Positions 16,908 to 25,506 are shown, numbered from the stretch's first letter. The stretch: 64,000 nt of DNA from Pseudomonas pisciculturae (GCF_015461805.1 NZ_JACVZE010000010.1:124001-188000); one strand, 5' to 3'. The notes: generated by a model not told the origin, from the letters alone. Numbers and translations are program-made.

Positions 16908-17747
16908 ATGATCAAGAAATGCTTGTTCCCAGCAGCCGGTTACGGCACTCGCTTCCTGCCAGCGACCAAAGCCATGCCCAAAGAGATGCTGCCGGTGGTG
17001 AACAAGCCACTGATTCAGTACGGCGTTGAAGAGGCATTGGATGCCGGCCTGAACGAAATCTCCATCGTGACCGGCCGTGGTAAGCGCGCACTGGAAGACC
17101 ACTTCGACATCAGCTACGAGCTGGAAAACCAGATCAAGGGCACCGACAAGGAAAAATACCTGGTCGGCATCCGCAAGCTGTTGGACGAGTGTTCGTTCTC
17201 GTACACCCGTCAGACTCAGATGAAAGGCCTGGGTCACGCGATCTTGACCGGTCGCCCACTGATCGGTGACGAACCATTCGCCGTGGTACTGGCGGACGAC
17301 TTGTGCGTCAACCTCGAAGGTGATGGTGTACTGACCCAGATGGTCAAGCTCTATCAGAAATACCGCTGCACCATCGTTGCCGTTCAGGAAGTTGATCCTC
17401 AAGAGACCAACAAGTACGGCGTGATTGCTGGCGACGATATCGGCGATGGCCTGATTCGCGTGCGTGACATGGTTGAGAAGCCAGCGCCGGAAGATGCCCC
17501 GTCGAACCTGGCGATCATCGGTCGTTACATCCTGACCCCGGACATCTTCAAGCTGATCGAAGAAACCGAGCCAGGCAAGGGTGGCGAGATCCAGATTACT
17601 GACGCCCTGCTGAAGCAAGCCAAAGACGGTTGCGTGATTGCCTACAAATTCAAAGGCCGTCGTTTTGACTGCGGTGGCGCTGAAGGCTACATCGAAGCGA
17701 CCAACTTCTGCTACGAGCACTTCTACAAGACTGGCAAGGCTTACTGA
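16908..17747 (+). CDS. galU: UTP-glucose-1-phosphate uridylyltransferase GalU
   Basis: A 279-residue cytoplasmic enzyme that makes UDP-glucose from UTP and glucose 1-phosphate, feeding LPS core, exopolysaccharide and trehalose synthesis. The N-terminal nucleotide-binding motif AAGYGTRFLPATKAMPKEMLP, the VVLADDLC metal site and VEKP around residue 190 are all typical. Full family length. AAGGA precedes the ATG, and a strong terminator follows at 17781. Codon use is strongly biased to the preferred set (GTT/ATC/CTG), as for a highly expressed gene. Confidence 0.95.
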   Translation: MIKKCLFPAAGYGTRFLPATKAMPKEMLPVVNKPLIQYGVEEALDAGLNEISIVTGRGKRALEDHFDISYELENQIKGTDKEKYLVGIRKLLDECSFSYTRQTQMKGLGHAILTGRPLIGDEPFAVVLADDLCVNLEGDGVLTQMVKLYQKYRCTIVAVQEVDPQETNKYGVIAGDDIGDGLIRVRDMVEKPAPEDAPSNLAIIGRYILTPDIFKLIEETEPGKGGEIQITDALLKQAKDGCVIAYKFKGRRFDCGGAEGYIEATNFCYEHFYKTGKAY

Positions 17748-17780
17748 TTCACGGTAGCCCCCACGTTGAGTAGAAAGAAA

Positions 17781-17801
17781 GCCACCTTCGGGTGGCTTTT
17801 T
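17781..17801 (+). terminator. Rho-independent terminator after galU
   Basis: A 6-bp GC-rich stem GCCACC/GGTGGC with a TTCG tetraloop followed by five T. It lies 34 bases past the galU stop and separates galU from gor. Confidence 0.9.
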
Positions 17802-17855
17802 CGTTTTTCAGCCCCATGTAAGTCGGTATGCTGATTGCCTGCCGAGGAGAGTGAA

Positions 17856-19214
17856 ATGGCCTACGATTTTGACCTGTATGTAATTGGCGCCGGTTCCGGC
17901 GGTGTTCGCGCAGCGCGTTTCGCTGCGGGTTTTGGCGCCAAGGTAGCCGTTGCGGAAAGCCGCTACCTGGGTGGCACATGCGTAAATGTGGGCTGCGTGC
18001 CGAAAAAACTGCTGGTTTACGGCGCGCACTTTGCCGAGGATTTCGAGCAGGCCAGCGGTTTTGGCTGGTCGCTGGGTGAAGCGAACTTCGATTGGGCGAC
18101 CCTGATCGCCAACAAAGACCGCGAGATCAACCGCCTCAATGGCATCTACCGCAATCTGCTGGTCAACAGCGGTGTGACCTTGCACGAAGGGCATGCGCGC
18201 CTGGTCGATCCGCACCAGGTTGAGATCAACGGTGAGCGCTTCACCGCCAAGCACATCATGATCGCCACCGGCGGCTGGCCGCAGATCCCGGAGATTCCAG
18301 GGAGTGAGCACGCTATTGGCTCCAATGAGGCGTTTTTCCTCAAGGAGCTGCCTAAGCGTGTACTGGTCGTGGGTGGTGGTTATATCGCCGTCGAGTTCGC
18401 CGGTATTTTCCACGGGCTGGGCGCACAGACCTCGCTGCTGTATCGCGGCGACCTATTCCTGCGTGGTTTCGACGGCTCAGTACGTACCCATCTCAAGGAA
18501 GAGCTGACCAAGCGCGGGCTGGACTTGCAGTTCAATGCCGATATCGAGCGCATCGACAAGCAGGCAGATGGCAGCCTCAAGGCCACCCTGAAAGACGGGC
18601 GCGTGCTGGAGGCAGATTGCGTGTTCTACGCTACCGGGCGCCGCCCGATGCTCGACAACCTGGGGCTGGAAAACACCGGCGTCAAACTCGACAAGCGTGG
18701 CTTTGTTGAAGTGGACGACCTGTACCAAACCGCCGAGTCGTCGATCCTGGCGATTGGTGATGTGATCGGTCGCGTGCAGCTGACGCCAGTGGCGCTGGCC
18801 GAAGGCATGGCTGTGGCGCGCCGCCTGTTCAAGCCGGAGCAATACCGGCCAGTGGATTACGCGATGATCCCGACGGCGGTGTTCAGTCTGCCGAACATCG
18901 GCACGGTTGGCCTGACGGAAGAAGAGGCCAAAGAGAAAGGCCACAAGGTTCAGATTTTCGAAAGCCGTTTCCGGCCGATGAAGTTGACCCTGACGGACTG
19001 CCAGGAAAAAACCTTGATGAAGCTGGTAGTCGATGCCGACACCGACAAGGTGTTGGGCTGCCATATGGTCGGTCCGGATGCCGGCGAGATCGTCCAGGGC
19101 CTGGCGATCGCGCTCAAGGCGGGCGCGACCAAGCGGCATTTCGACGAAACCATTGGCGTGCATCCTACAGCGGCGGAAGAGTTCGTCACCATGCGCACGC
19201 CTGTGGCCGACTGA
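17856..19214 (+). CDS. gor: Glutathione-disulfide reductase
   Basis: A 452-residue FAD- and NADPH-dependent enzyme that reduces GSSG to GSH in the cytoplasm. It shows the FAD fingerprint GAGSGGVRAARFA, the redox-active disulfide Cys42-Cys47 in GGTCVNVGCVPKK, the NADPH-binding VVGGGYIAVEFAGI, and the C-terminal His-Pro of HPTAAEE that completes the partner's active site in the dimer. The ATG at 17856 has GAGGAG 8 bases upstream. A TTG seven codons earlier gives a non-homologous extension. The stop lies against the stop of the kfrA-like gene. Confidence 0.93.
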   Translation: MAYDFDLYVIGAGSGGVRAARFAAGFGAKVAVAESRYLGGTCVNVGCVPKKLLVYGAHFAEDFEQASGFGWSLGEANFDWATLIANKDREINRLNGIYRNLLVNSGVTLHEGHARLVDPHQVEINGERFTAKHIMIATGGWPQIPEIPGSEHAIGSNEAFFLKELPKRVLVVGGGYIAVEFAGIFHGLGAQTSLLYRGDLFLRGFDGSVRTHLKEELTKRGLDLQFNADIERIDKQADGSLKATLKDGRVLEADCVFYATGRRPMLDNLGLENTGVKLDKRGFVEVDDLYQTAESSILAIGDVIGRVQLTPVALAEGMAVARRLFKPEQYRPVDYAMIPTAVFSLPNIGTVGLTEEEAKEKGHKVQIFESRFRPMKLTLTDCQEKTLMKLVVDADTDKVLGCHMVGPDAGEIVQGLAIALKAGATKRHFDETIGVHPTAAEEFVTMRTPVAD

Positions 19215-20222
19215 TCAGCCTTCTGGGGTGGTGTCTGGCGCCGTTGCAACGACGGCCGCCAGGCGCAGCGCCTCGATACTGGCCTGGGCCTTGATCAGGT
19301 CCAGTTCCAGGGTTTTGGTGGTGTGCTGGTGCTCGGTCAGCGCCTCTTGGCGCGACTGGCTTTCCAGCACCGCAACTCGCAGGCGCTCCTGAAGCAGGGT
19401 GCGCTCGCCGTCGATCTTGCTCACCTGCTCGTTCAGCTTGTGGTGCGCAATCTGGTCTTTGCGGGTTTGCTCCTGCAGCGCGGCCAGCTCCTTTGTCGTC
19501 ACCCGATGTTCAATCAATAGTCGTTCGTTGTCGCGATGCAGTTGGGTGATTTCATCCTGACGCACCAGCGCGCTTTGTTGCGCCTGGCGCAATTCTGCCT
19601 GCACTTGCTGGAGCTGGCCTTCGTGACGGCGCTGTTCCTGCTCGCGCTGGTCTTTGATCGCGTTGCGGTAGTGCTCAAGCGCGTCCCGGGCGTGCAGGTG
19701 CTTTTCTTCCAGCGAACGAATCTGTTCGTCCTTGTCGTTGAGGCGCAACTCGTAATCGCTGCAGGCCTGGCTGAGCCCGGCATTACGGGTTTGTTCGGTC
19801 TGCAGGCTAGTGCTGGCGGTTTGCAGGGCGGCGCTTTCGTCTGCCAGCGCGGCCGCCTGGATATCGAATCGTTGTTTTAGTTGGCCATGGGCCTCTTCAA
19901 GCGCGGACAGCTGAGAGAGAAGGGCGCCTTTGTGCTGCTCAAATTGCGCCAGAGCCAGATCAATTGGCTCTTGGGCTTTTTCTTTCAGGCGTTGAGCCAG
20001 GCGGGCGACCAATTCACCCAGCTCGTCATCGAGGGGTGCCTGGGTGATGGTCAGTCGGGTTTCGCTGTCGTCCAGCTCCTTCAGGTAGCGGTGAATCGTG
20101 GTTTTTGAGCCGGTATTGCCCATTTCGATGCGAACGGCGTCGATGCTTGGGTTCTCGCCGCGAGCGAGGATTGCCAGACGTGCTGTTTGAACGACTGCTT
20201 TATTAATGCCACCGCGAGCCAT
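19215..20222 (-). CDS. KfrA-like DNA-binding protein with long coiled coil
   Basis: A 335-residue protein with an N-terminal KfrA-type winged-helix DNA-binding domain (about 1-60, including ARGENPSIDAVRIEMGNTGSKTTIHRYL) followed by roughly 250 residues of Gln/Glu/Leu/Arg-rich coiled coil. KfrA is a plasmid transcription factor that binds its own operator and forms filaments involved in stable inheritance. Here the gene is chromosomal, divergent from a tyrosine recombinase across 170 AT-rich bases, and convergent with gor with no gap. Autoregulation from the palindromes upstream is likely by analogy. Its cellular role is unknown. Confidence 0.85.
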   Translation of the reverse strand: MARGGINKAVVQTARLAILARGENPSIDAVRIEMGNTGSKTTIHRYLKELDDSETRLTITQAPLDDELGELVARLAQRLKEKAQEPIDLALAQFEQHKGALLSQLSALEEAHGQLKQRFDIQAAALADESAALQTASTSLQTEQTRNAGLSQACSDYELRLNDKDEQIRSLEEKHLHARDALEHYRNAIKDQREQEQRRHEGQLQQVQAELRQAQQSALVRQDEITQLHRDNERLLIEHRVTTKELAALQEQTRKDQIAHHKLNEQVSKIDGERTLLQERLRVAVLESQSRQEALTEHQHTTKTLELDLIKAQASIEALRLAAVVATAPDTTPEG

Positions 20223-20256
20223 GGGGTCTCCGTCGATTTAGTACTGTGGTATGTAT

Positions 20257-20270
20257 TACGTATATACGTA
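20257..20270. promoter_or_regulatory. 14-bp perfect palindrome, candidate KfrA operator
   Basis: TACGTATATACGTA is a perfect palindrome. It lies 35 bases upstream of the kfrA-like ATG, in a markedly AT-rich spacer (20223-20392) that also has AGTAC at 20240 mirrored by GTACT at 20267-20271 and several TATA-like tracts. The position suits an operator that represses kfrA and possibly the divergent recombinase. A recombination site is a less likely alternative. Confidence 0.45.
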
Positions 20271-20392
20271 CTATATCATGATTATATATTTATTTAAATT
20301 CATGATTTAACAGATGGGATATTGGCGTATTATCCCGTGTCATAACCGTTTCAGGCGCGCAAACGCCCGCCAGCAGTACGAATAGGCCTCCT

Positions 20393-21319
20393 ATGAGCGA
20401 TCTGGACCGTTACCTGAACGCCGCAACCCGCGATAACACGCGGCGCAGCTACCGCGCAGCCATCGAACATTTCGAGGTGAGTTGGGGTGGGTTCCTGCCC
20501 GCCACCAGCGATAGCGTGGCGCGATACCTGGTGGCGCATGCCGGGGTGTTGGCGGTTAACACGTTGAAGTTGCGGCTCTCGGCCTTGGCGCAATGGCATA
20601 CGAGCCAGGGTTTCCCCGACCCGACCAAGGCGCCCGTAGTGCGCAAGGTGCTCAAGGGGATCCGTGCCGTACACCCCGCGCAGGAAAAGCAGGCCGAGCC
20701 ATTGCAGCTCAAGCATCTGGAACAGGTGGTTGCTTCTTTGGAGAGCGAGGCGAGGGATGCCGCCCACGACCCGGCTCGTCTGCTGCGCGCCAAGCGCGAC
20801 ACGGCATTGATCCTGCTGGGATTCTGGCGCGGCTTTCGCAGTGATGAGTTGTGCCGGCTGAGCATCGAGCATGTGCAGGCCACCCCCGGCGCCGGTATCA
20901 GCCTGTATCTACCCCGCAGCAAAAGTGACCGCAACAACCTCGGCAAGACGTATCACACCCCGGCGTTGCTGCGGCTTTGCCCGGTGCAGGCGTACACCGA
21001 ATGGCTCAGTGCATCTGCGTTGGTGCGCGGCCCGGTGTTTCGTGCAATAGACCGCTGGGGCAACCTGGGAGAGGAGGGCTTGCACGCCAACAGCGTGATC
21101 CCGCTACTGCGCCAGGCGTTAGAGCGCGCAGGCATCCCTGCCGAGCAATACACCAGCCATTCACTGCGGCGCGGCTTTGCCACCTGGGCCCATCGCAGTG
21201 GATGGGATTTGAAGTCGTTGATGACTTACGTCGGCTGGAGCGACATGAAATCGGCCATGCGCTATGTTGAATCGACACCCTTTCTCGGCATGACCTTGGC
21301 GACGCAACCGCTGATTTGA
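20393..21319 (+). CDS. Tyrosine recombinase / phage-type integrase
   Basis: A 308-residue site-specific recombinase with an N-terminal SAM-like core-binding domain (about 10-90) and a C-terminal catalytic domain. Active-site residues seen: Arg149 (WRGFRSDEL), probable Lys177 (RSKSDR), His256 and Arg259 (HSLRRGF), Tyr291 (MRYVE). The third histidine position is Trp282 (VGWSDMKSA), a substitution known in some family members such as Cre. It is not XerC or XerD, and no phage or island genes adjoin it. It is divergent from the kfrA-like gene. The DNA target is unknown. Confidence 0.88.
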   Translation: MSDLDRYLNAATRDNTRRSYRAAIEHFEVSWGGFLPATSDSVARYLVAHAGVLAVNTLKLRLSALAQWHTSQGFPDPTKAPVVRKVLKGIRAVHPAQEKQAEPLQLKHLEQVVASLESEARDAAHDPARLLRAKRDTALILLGFWRGFRSDELCRLSIEHVQATPGAGISLYLPRSKSDRNNLGKTYHTPALLRLCPVQAYTEWLSASALVRGPVFRAIDRWGNLGEEGLHANSVIPLLRQALERAGIPAEQYTSHSLRRGFATWAHRSGWDLKSLMTYVGWSDMKSAMRYVESTPFLGMTLATQPLI

Positions 21320-21463
21320 GATTTCTTCTATTAATACAGTCACCTGATAGGGAAAACCAATCGTCAGCATCAGGTTTGCCAATGAGCCATCAGCGCGCAG
21401 AGTGGGTAGGATTCACTCCATCAACTTATTAACCCTTCTACAAAACCTGACGGAGAGTCAACG

Positions 21464-22027
21464 ATGCCTATCATCAACAGCCAAGTAAAACCGTTCAAAG
21501 CTACCGCCTACAAAAACGGCAACTTCGTAGATGTGACCGACGCTGACCTGAAAGGCAAGTGGTCCGTGGTGTTCTTCTACCCAGCCGACTTCACCTTCGT
21601 TTGCCCAACCGAGCTGGAAGACCTGGCTGACAACTACGCCGAATTCCAGAAACTGGGCGTCGAAATCTACAGCGTTTCTACCGACACCCACTTTGCCCAT
21701 GCTGCCTGGCACAACACTTCGCCAGCCATCGGCAAAATCCAGTACACCATGATCGGCGACCCAACCCTGACCATCTCCCGCAACTTCGACGTACTGATCG
21801 AAGAAGCTGGCCTGGCAGACCGCGGTACTTTCGTGATCAACCCAGAAGGTCAGATCAAGATCGTTGAGCTGAACGACGGCGGTGTTGGCCGTGACGCTTC
21901 CGAGCTGCTGCGCAAAATCAAGGCTGCTCAGTACGTCGCTGCCCACCCAGGCGAAGTGTGCCCAGCCAAGTGGAAAGAAGGCGAGGCCACTCTGGCTCCG
22001 TCCCTGGACCTGGTCGGCAAGATCTAA
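21464..22027 (+). CDS. ahpC: Alkyl hydroperoxide reductase subunit C
   Basis: A 187-residue typical 2-Cys peroxiredoxin. The peroxidatic Cys47 is in DFTFVCPTE and the resolving Cys166 is in HPGEVCPAKW. It destroys H2O2, organic peroxides and peroxynitrite and is re-reduced by AhpF, encoded next. Codon use is extremely biased to the preferred set, as for one of the most abundant proteins. A good GGAG site precedes the ATG. Transcription is probably OxyR-controlled, but I do not see a complete OxyR site. A terminator separates it from ahpF. Confidence 0.95.
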   Translation: MPIINSQVKPFKATAYKNGNFVDVTDADLKGKWSVVFFYPADFTFVCPTELEDLADNYAEFQKLGVEIYSVSTDTHFAHAAWHNTSPAIGKIQYTMIGDPTLTISRNFDVLIEEAGLADRGTFVINPEGQIKIVELNDGGVGRDASELLRKIKAAQYVAAHPGEVCPAKWKEGEATLAPSLDLVGKI

Positions 22028-22090
22028 GTCTGTGAAACACCTCAGGGCGGATATCACCGCACCTTAAGTAAGCTGCAACCGCCCTCAAAA

Positions 22091-22123
22091 ACGCCCGGGC
22101 GAGATTCGCTCGGGCGTTTTTTT
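22091..22123 (+). terminator. Rho-independent terminator after ahpC
   Basis: A 12-bp stem starting ACGCCCG and ending CGGGCGT, with one G-U pair and a 3-base loop, followed by seven T. It lies 64 bases past the ahpC stop and may lower ahpF expression relative to ahpC. Confidence 0.85.
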
Positions 22124-22159
22124 ATACCCAGAAGTACCAGAATTAAAGGAATCGCCCGT

Positions 22160-23725
22160 ATGTTGGACGCCAATCTTAAAGCTCAGTTGAAGTCGTACCT
22201 GGAGCGGGTCACCCAGCCGATCGAGATTATCGCCTCTCTCGACGACGGTGCGAAATCCCAGGAAATGCTTGCCCTTTTGCAGGATGTTGTCAGCCTCACC
22301 ACGCTGATTACCCTGAAAACCGATGGCGATGATGCGCGCAAGCCGTCGTTCTCCATCAACCGCCCGGGTGCCGAGATCAGCCTGCGTTTCGCCGGCATAC
22401 CAATGGGCCATGAATTCACTTCGCTGGTGCTGGCCCTGCTGCAAGTCGGTGGCCACCCGTCGAAGGCCAGTGTCGAAGTGATTGAACAGATCCGCGCCCT
22501 CAAAGGCGAGTTCAGCTTCGAGACTTACTTCTCGCTGTCCTGCCAGAACTGCCCGGACGTGGTGCAGGCGCTGAACCTGATGGCCGTGCTCAACCCTAAC
22601 ATCCGCCACGTCGCCATCGACGGCGCGCTGTTCCAGGCTGAAGTCGATGAGCGCCAGATCATGGCGGTGCCGAGTGTTTACCTGAACGGTGTGAACTTCG
22701 GCCAAGGCCGCATGGGCCTGGAAGAAATTCTCGCCAAGCTCGACACCAGTGGCATCGAAAAAGCGGCTGAGAAAATCAGCGCCAAAGATGCATTTGATGT
22801 ACTGGTTGTTGGCGGTGGCCCCGCCGGTTCGGCAGCCGCTATCTACGCCGCACGCAAAGGTATTCGTACCGGCGTTGCCGCTGAACGTTTTGGCGGGCAA
22901 GTACTGGACACCATGTCCATCGAGAACTTCATCTCGGTACAGGAAACCGAAGGACCGAAACTGGCCAGCGCGCTTGAGGCCCATGTGCGTCAATACGATG
23001 TCGACATCATGAACCTGCAACGTGCAAGCAGCCTGATCCCTGCGAAAAACCCCGGTGACTTGCACGAGATTCGCTTTGAAAGCGGTGCGACGCTCAAGTC
23101 CAAGACCGTGATCCTGGCCACCGGTGCCCGCTGGCGCGAAATGGGTGTGCCGGGCGAGCAGGAATACAAGGCCAAGGGCGTGTGCTTCTGCCCACATTGC
23201 GATGGCCCGTTGTTTAAAGGCAAGCGCGTCGCGGTGATTGGTGGCGGTAACTCCGGCGTTGAAGCGGCCATTGACCTGGCCGGTATCGTCAGCCACGTCA
23301 CCTTGCTTGAATTCGATAGCAAGCTGCGCGCCGACGCCGTATTGCAGCGCAAGCTCTACAGCCTGCCAAACGTGGACGTGATCACCAGTGCGCTGACCAG
23401 TGAAGTCAAAGGTGATGGCCAGAAAGTTACCGGTCTGGCGTACAAAGACCGTGACAGTGGCGAGTTCAAGACTGTCGACCTGGAAGGTATCTTTGTGCAG
23501 ATCGGTTTGCTGCCCAACACCGACTGGCTCAAAGGCTCTGTCGAACTGACGCCTCGCGGCGAAATCATTGTCGATGCCCGTGGCGAGACTTCGCTGCCTG
23601 GTGTATTCGCCGCCGGCGATGTGACCACTGTGCCGTACAAGCAGATCGTGATCGCAGTAGGCGAGGGCGCCAAGGCTTCACTGAGCGCTTTTGATCACCT
23701 GATCCGTACGTCTGCGCCTGCGTAA
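22160..23725 (+). CDS. ahpF: Alkyl hydroperoxide reductase subunit F
   Basis: A 521-residue flavoprotein disulfide reductase that passes electrons from NADH to AhpC. The N-terminal double-thioredoxin domain carries the active CxxC at Cys128 and Cys131 (SCQNCPD). The C-terminal thioredoxin-reductase-like part has the FAD motif VVGGGPAGSAAA near residue 216, a second active disulfide Cys344-Cys347 (CPHC), and the NAD-binding VIGGGNSG. Length and order are canonical. It has its own ribosome-binding site (AAGGAATCGCC) 132 bases after ahpC. Confidence 0.95.
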   Translation: MLDANLKAQLKSYLERVTQPIEIIASLDDGAKSQEMLALLQDVVSLTTLITLKTDGDDARKPSFSINRPGAEISLRFAGIPMGHEFTSLVLALLQVGGHPSKASVEVIEQIRALKGEFSFETYFSLSCQNCPDVVQALNLMAVLNPNIRHVAIDGALFQAEVDERQIMAVPSVYLNGVNFGQGRMGLEEILAKLDTSGIEKAAEKISAKDAFDVLVVGGGPAGSAAAIYAARKGIRTGVAAERFGGQVLDTMSIENFISVQETEGPKLASALEAHVRQYDVDIMNLQRASSLIPAKNPGDLHEIRFESGATLKSKTVILATGARWREMGVPGEQEYKAKGVCFCPHCDGPLFKGKRVAVIGGGNSGVEAAIDLAGIVSHVTLLEFDSKLRADAVLQRKLYSLPNVDVITSALTSEVKGDGQKVTGLAYKDRDSGEFKTVDLEGIFVQIGLLPNTDWLKGSVELTPRGEIIVDARGETSLPGVFAAGDVTTVPYKQIVIAVGEGAKASLSAFDHLIRTSAPA

Positions 23726-23741
23726 ATTCGGGCCCGGAAAT

Positions 23742-23773
23742 AAAAAACCCCATGAGTGATCATGGGGTTTTTT
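23742..23773. terminator. Bidirectional terminator between ahpF and gloA
   Basis: A perfect 10-bp stem AACCCCATGA/TCATGGGGTT with a GTGA loop, flanked by an A-run on the left and a T-run on the right. It can end both ahpF (rightward) and gloA (leftward). Confidence 0.9.
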
Positions 23774-23787
23774 ATTGCGTCAGGTTT

Positions 23788-24309
23788 TTACATCGGTGCT
23801 GGCTGGATGATCTCGACCCAGTACGCATCCGGGTCTTTGATGAATGCCAGGCTTTTCATACGGCCATCAGTCAGGCGCTTCTGGAAGTCGCAACCCAAGG
23901 CTTCGAATCGTTCGCACGCGGCAACGATATCCGGCACCGAAATACAGATATGGCCAAAGCCACGCGGGTCGGTATTGCCGTTGTGGTAAGCGAAGTCGGC
24001 ATCGTTTTCGGTGCCGTGGTTGTGGGTCAGCTCCAGGATGCCTGGGATCGACTTCATCCACTGGGTGCGCGCGGCAGCGTCAGCCGGGATCTGGGATTTG
24101 TCCACCAAGGCCAGGAAATACAGGCTGAATTCCGCTTCCGGGAAGTCGCGCTTCTCAACCAGGGAGAAGCCCAGGATGCGGGTGTAGAAGTCCAGCGACT
24201 TGGTAATGTCTTTGACCCGCAACATCGTGTGGTTGAAGACGAAGTTCGACGTGGCGGTATCAGGTTGGGCAGTGACGCCAGGGAAAGTGTTCAAATCGTG
24301 CAGGCTCAT
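23788..24309 (-). CDS. gloA: Lactoylglutathione lyase (glyoxalase I)
   Basis: A 173-residue metalloenzyme that converts the hemithioacetal of methylglyoxal and glutathione to S-lactoylglutathione. The metal ligands are recognisable: His in FNHTMLRV, Glu in ILELTHNHG, His in GFGHICIS, and Glu in YWVEIIQP. At about 173 residues with the extended N-terminus (PDTATSNFVFNHT) it is of the longer, eukaryote-like, zinc-type glyoxalase I found in Pseudomonas. ATG at 24309 has GGAGGG upstream; the longer reading to 24426 lacks one. Together with gor it forms a glutathione-dependent detoxification theme. Confidence 0.92.
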   Translation of the reverse strand: MSLHDLNTFPGVTAQPDTATSNFVFNHTMLRVKDITKSLDFYTRILGFSLVEKRDFPEAEFSLYFLALVDKSQIPADAAARTQWMKSIPGILELTHNHGTENDADFAYHNGNTDPRGFGHICISVPDIVAACERFEALGCDFQKRLTDGRMKSLAFIKDPDAYWVEIIQPAPM

Positions 24310-24492
24310 GGGCCCTCCAAAGAAAAATGGGGCAAGTACGGGCGGTCCCTTGGCTTGCGGCTGGCATCCGTGCAGCGGGGCCATGATACGCAACGCCCGC
24401 CTGCTGCGCCAAATGAAAAAGGTCACGCAAGCCTTGCGAGCTGCAGGGGCGGGGCTCAGACTTTGTGGTTCGAACCTTGGGTGCTTTTCGTA

Positions 24493-25029
24493 ATGATCGA
24501 ATTTCGTAAACTGTTTTTGACCTTAACGGGCTTGCTGCTGGCCAGCCCTTTTGTGTTGGCGGCCGACCCGCAAATCCAGTGGCCCAGCGGTTGGCAAGTC
24601 GAAGAGGTAGCGCCAGGCAACGACGCCGAGCCAACAAACCAATCGGTTTCCCGCCAGCGTGCAATCAAGCCTGACGAAAACGGTGCGACATTGATGGTGA
24701 TGGAGCTGACGGCGACGCCTATTGAGGTGGGGCACAACGTTAATCTTCAGGGCGTATTGCTGGAGATGCGCAAGTCCATTCAGAAAGATTTCGCCCAAGG
24801 GGGTTATCAAAGTGTGTGCAATAAGATGCACCCCGCAACATTGAGTCGCCTTGAAGCGCTGGAGACTACTTGCGTGATTACCGAAAACGGACGTCACGTG
24901 CTGTCACAAACACTGGTGGGGGCTGTAGATAATGATAAGGCCTATGTTTTTTCATACGCCGGTCAAGCAGATGCGTACGAAACCAGCAAGGATGAAGTCC
25001 GCTCTGTACGCGATAGCTTGAAACTTTAA
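24493..25029 (+). CDS. Periplasmic DUF4946-type protein
   Basis: A 178-residue exported protein. The Sec signal peptide ends near residue 23 (LLLASPFVLAA before DPQIQWPSGW). Two cysteines (VCNKMHPA and TTCVITENG) probably form a disulfide. From memory the opening ADPQIQWPSGWQVE fits the DUF4946 family common in Pseudomonas. Its function is not known. A much longer in-frame reading from 23752 is antisense to gloA and rejected. A terminator follows. Confidence 0.75.
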   Translation: MIEFRKLFLTLTGLLLASPFVLAADPQIQWPSGWQVEEVAPGNDAEPTNQSVSRQRAIKPDENGATLMVMELTATPIEVGHNVNLQGVLLEMRKSIQKDFAQGGYQSVCNKMHPATLSRLEALETTCVITENGRHVLSQTLVGAVDNDKAYVFSYAGQADAYETSKDEVRSVRDSLKL

Positions 25030-25096
25030 ATGCGCTGTCTGCATCGACAGTGAACAAAGTGAAATGTTATTTAAGTTCGGTTTCGAACACCGACAT

Positions 25097-25124
25097 AAAA
25101 AAGCCCCGCGAAGGCGGGGCTCTT
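25097..25124. terminator. Bidirectional terminator between DUF4946 gene and mvaU
   Basis: A perfect 7-bp stem GCCCCGC/GCGGGGC with loop GAAG. The minus strand has six T after the stem (strong end for mvaU); the plus strand has TCTTTG (weaker end for the DUF4946 gene). Confidence 0.85.
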
Positions 25125-25140
25125 TGTTAGTGCGCTCGGA

Positions 25141-25506
25141 TCACTTGCGCAACCAGGAATCTACAGTGGCGGCGCCGTGCTGTTCTTTCCAGGCTTTGAG
25201 GCCGCGGTGGTTGCCACCTTTGGTTTCGATCAGCTCGCCAGTGTGTGGGTTCTGGTAAACCTTGACCACACGTGCGCGGCGCTGCTTTGGTGCAGCAACG
25301 TTAGAGGCGCTGGACTTGCCAGGGTTTGGATCAAGGATCGAAATGATGTCGCGCAGACCTTTGCCGTAGGTCTTCATCAGGCCTTGAAGCTTTTCTTCAA
25401 ATTCGATTTCTTTCTTCAGGCCGGCATCGTTCTTCAAGGATTCGAGCTGGGCAAGCTGCTCTTGAAGGGCTTTTTCTGCTGCGCGAAATTCGGCGAGTCT
25501 GGACAA
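25141..25506 (-). CDS. mvaU: MvaT/MvaU-family H-NS-like xenogeneic silencer
   Basis: A 121-residue nucleoid protein. The N-terminal half is a coiled-coil oligomerisation region (MSRLAEFRAAEKALQEQLAQ). The C-terminal DNA-binding part contains RRARVVKVYQNPHTGELIETKGGNHRGLKAWK, the family's AT-hook-like signature. MvaT/MvaU bind AT-rich DNA and silence acquired genes, phages and fimbriae. The start is the TTG at 25506, matching the family N-terminus, with GGAGT upstream; no ATG fits. The sequence resembles MvaU (MSKLAEFRAAEK) more than MvaT. Confidence 0.88.
   Translation of the reverse strand: MSRLAEFRAAEKALQEQLAQLESLKNDAGLKKEIEFEEKLQGLMKTYGKGLRDIISILDPNPGKSSASNVAAPKQRRARVVKVYQNPHTGELIETKGGNHRGLKAWKEQHGAATVDSWLRK

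Noticed and set aside
20393..21319. Integrase as sign of a prophage or genomic island
   Set aside because: No tRNA, att repeats, phage genes or composition shift beyond the 170-bp spacer; both sides are core genes.
21325..21360. Possible OxyR site before ahpC (CTAT ... ATAG)
   Set aside because: Only two of the four tetranucleotides are present and the spacing is wrong.
22085..23296. 403-codon frame opposite ahpF
   Set aside because: Antisense shadow; composition (His/Gln/Arg rich) and absence of any motif contrast with the intact AhpF.
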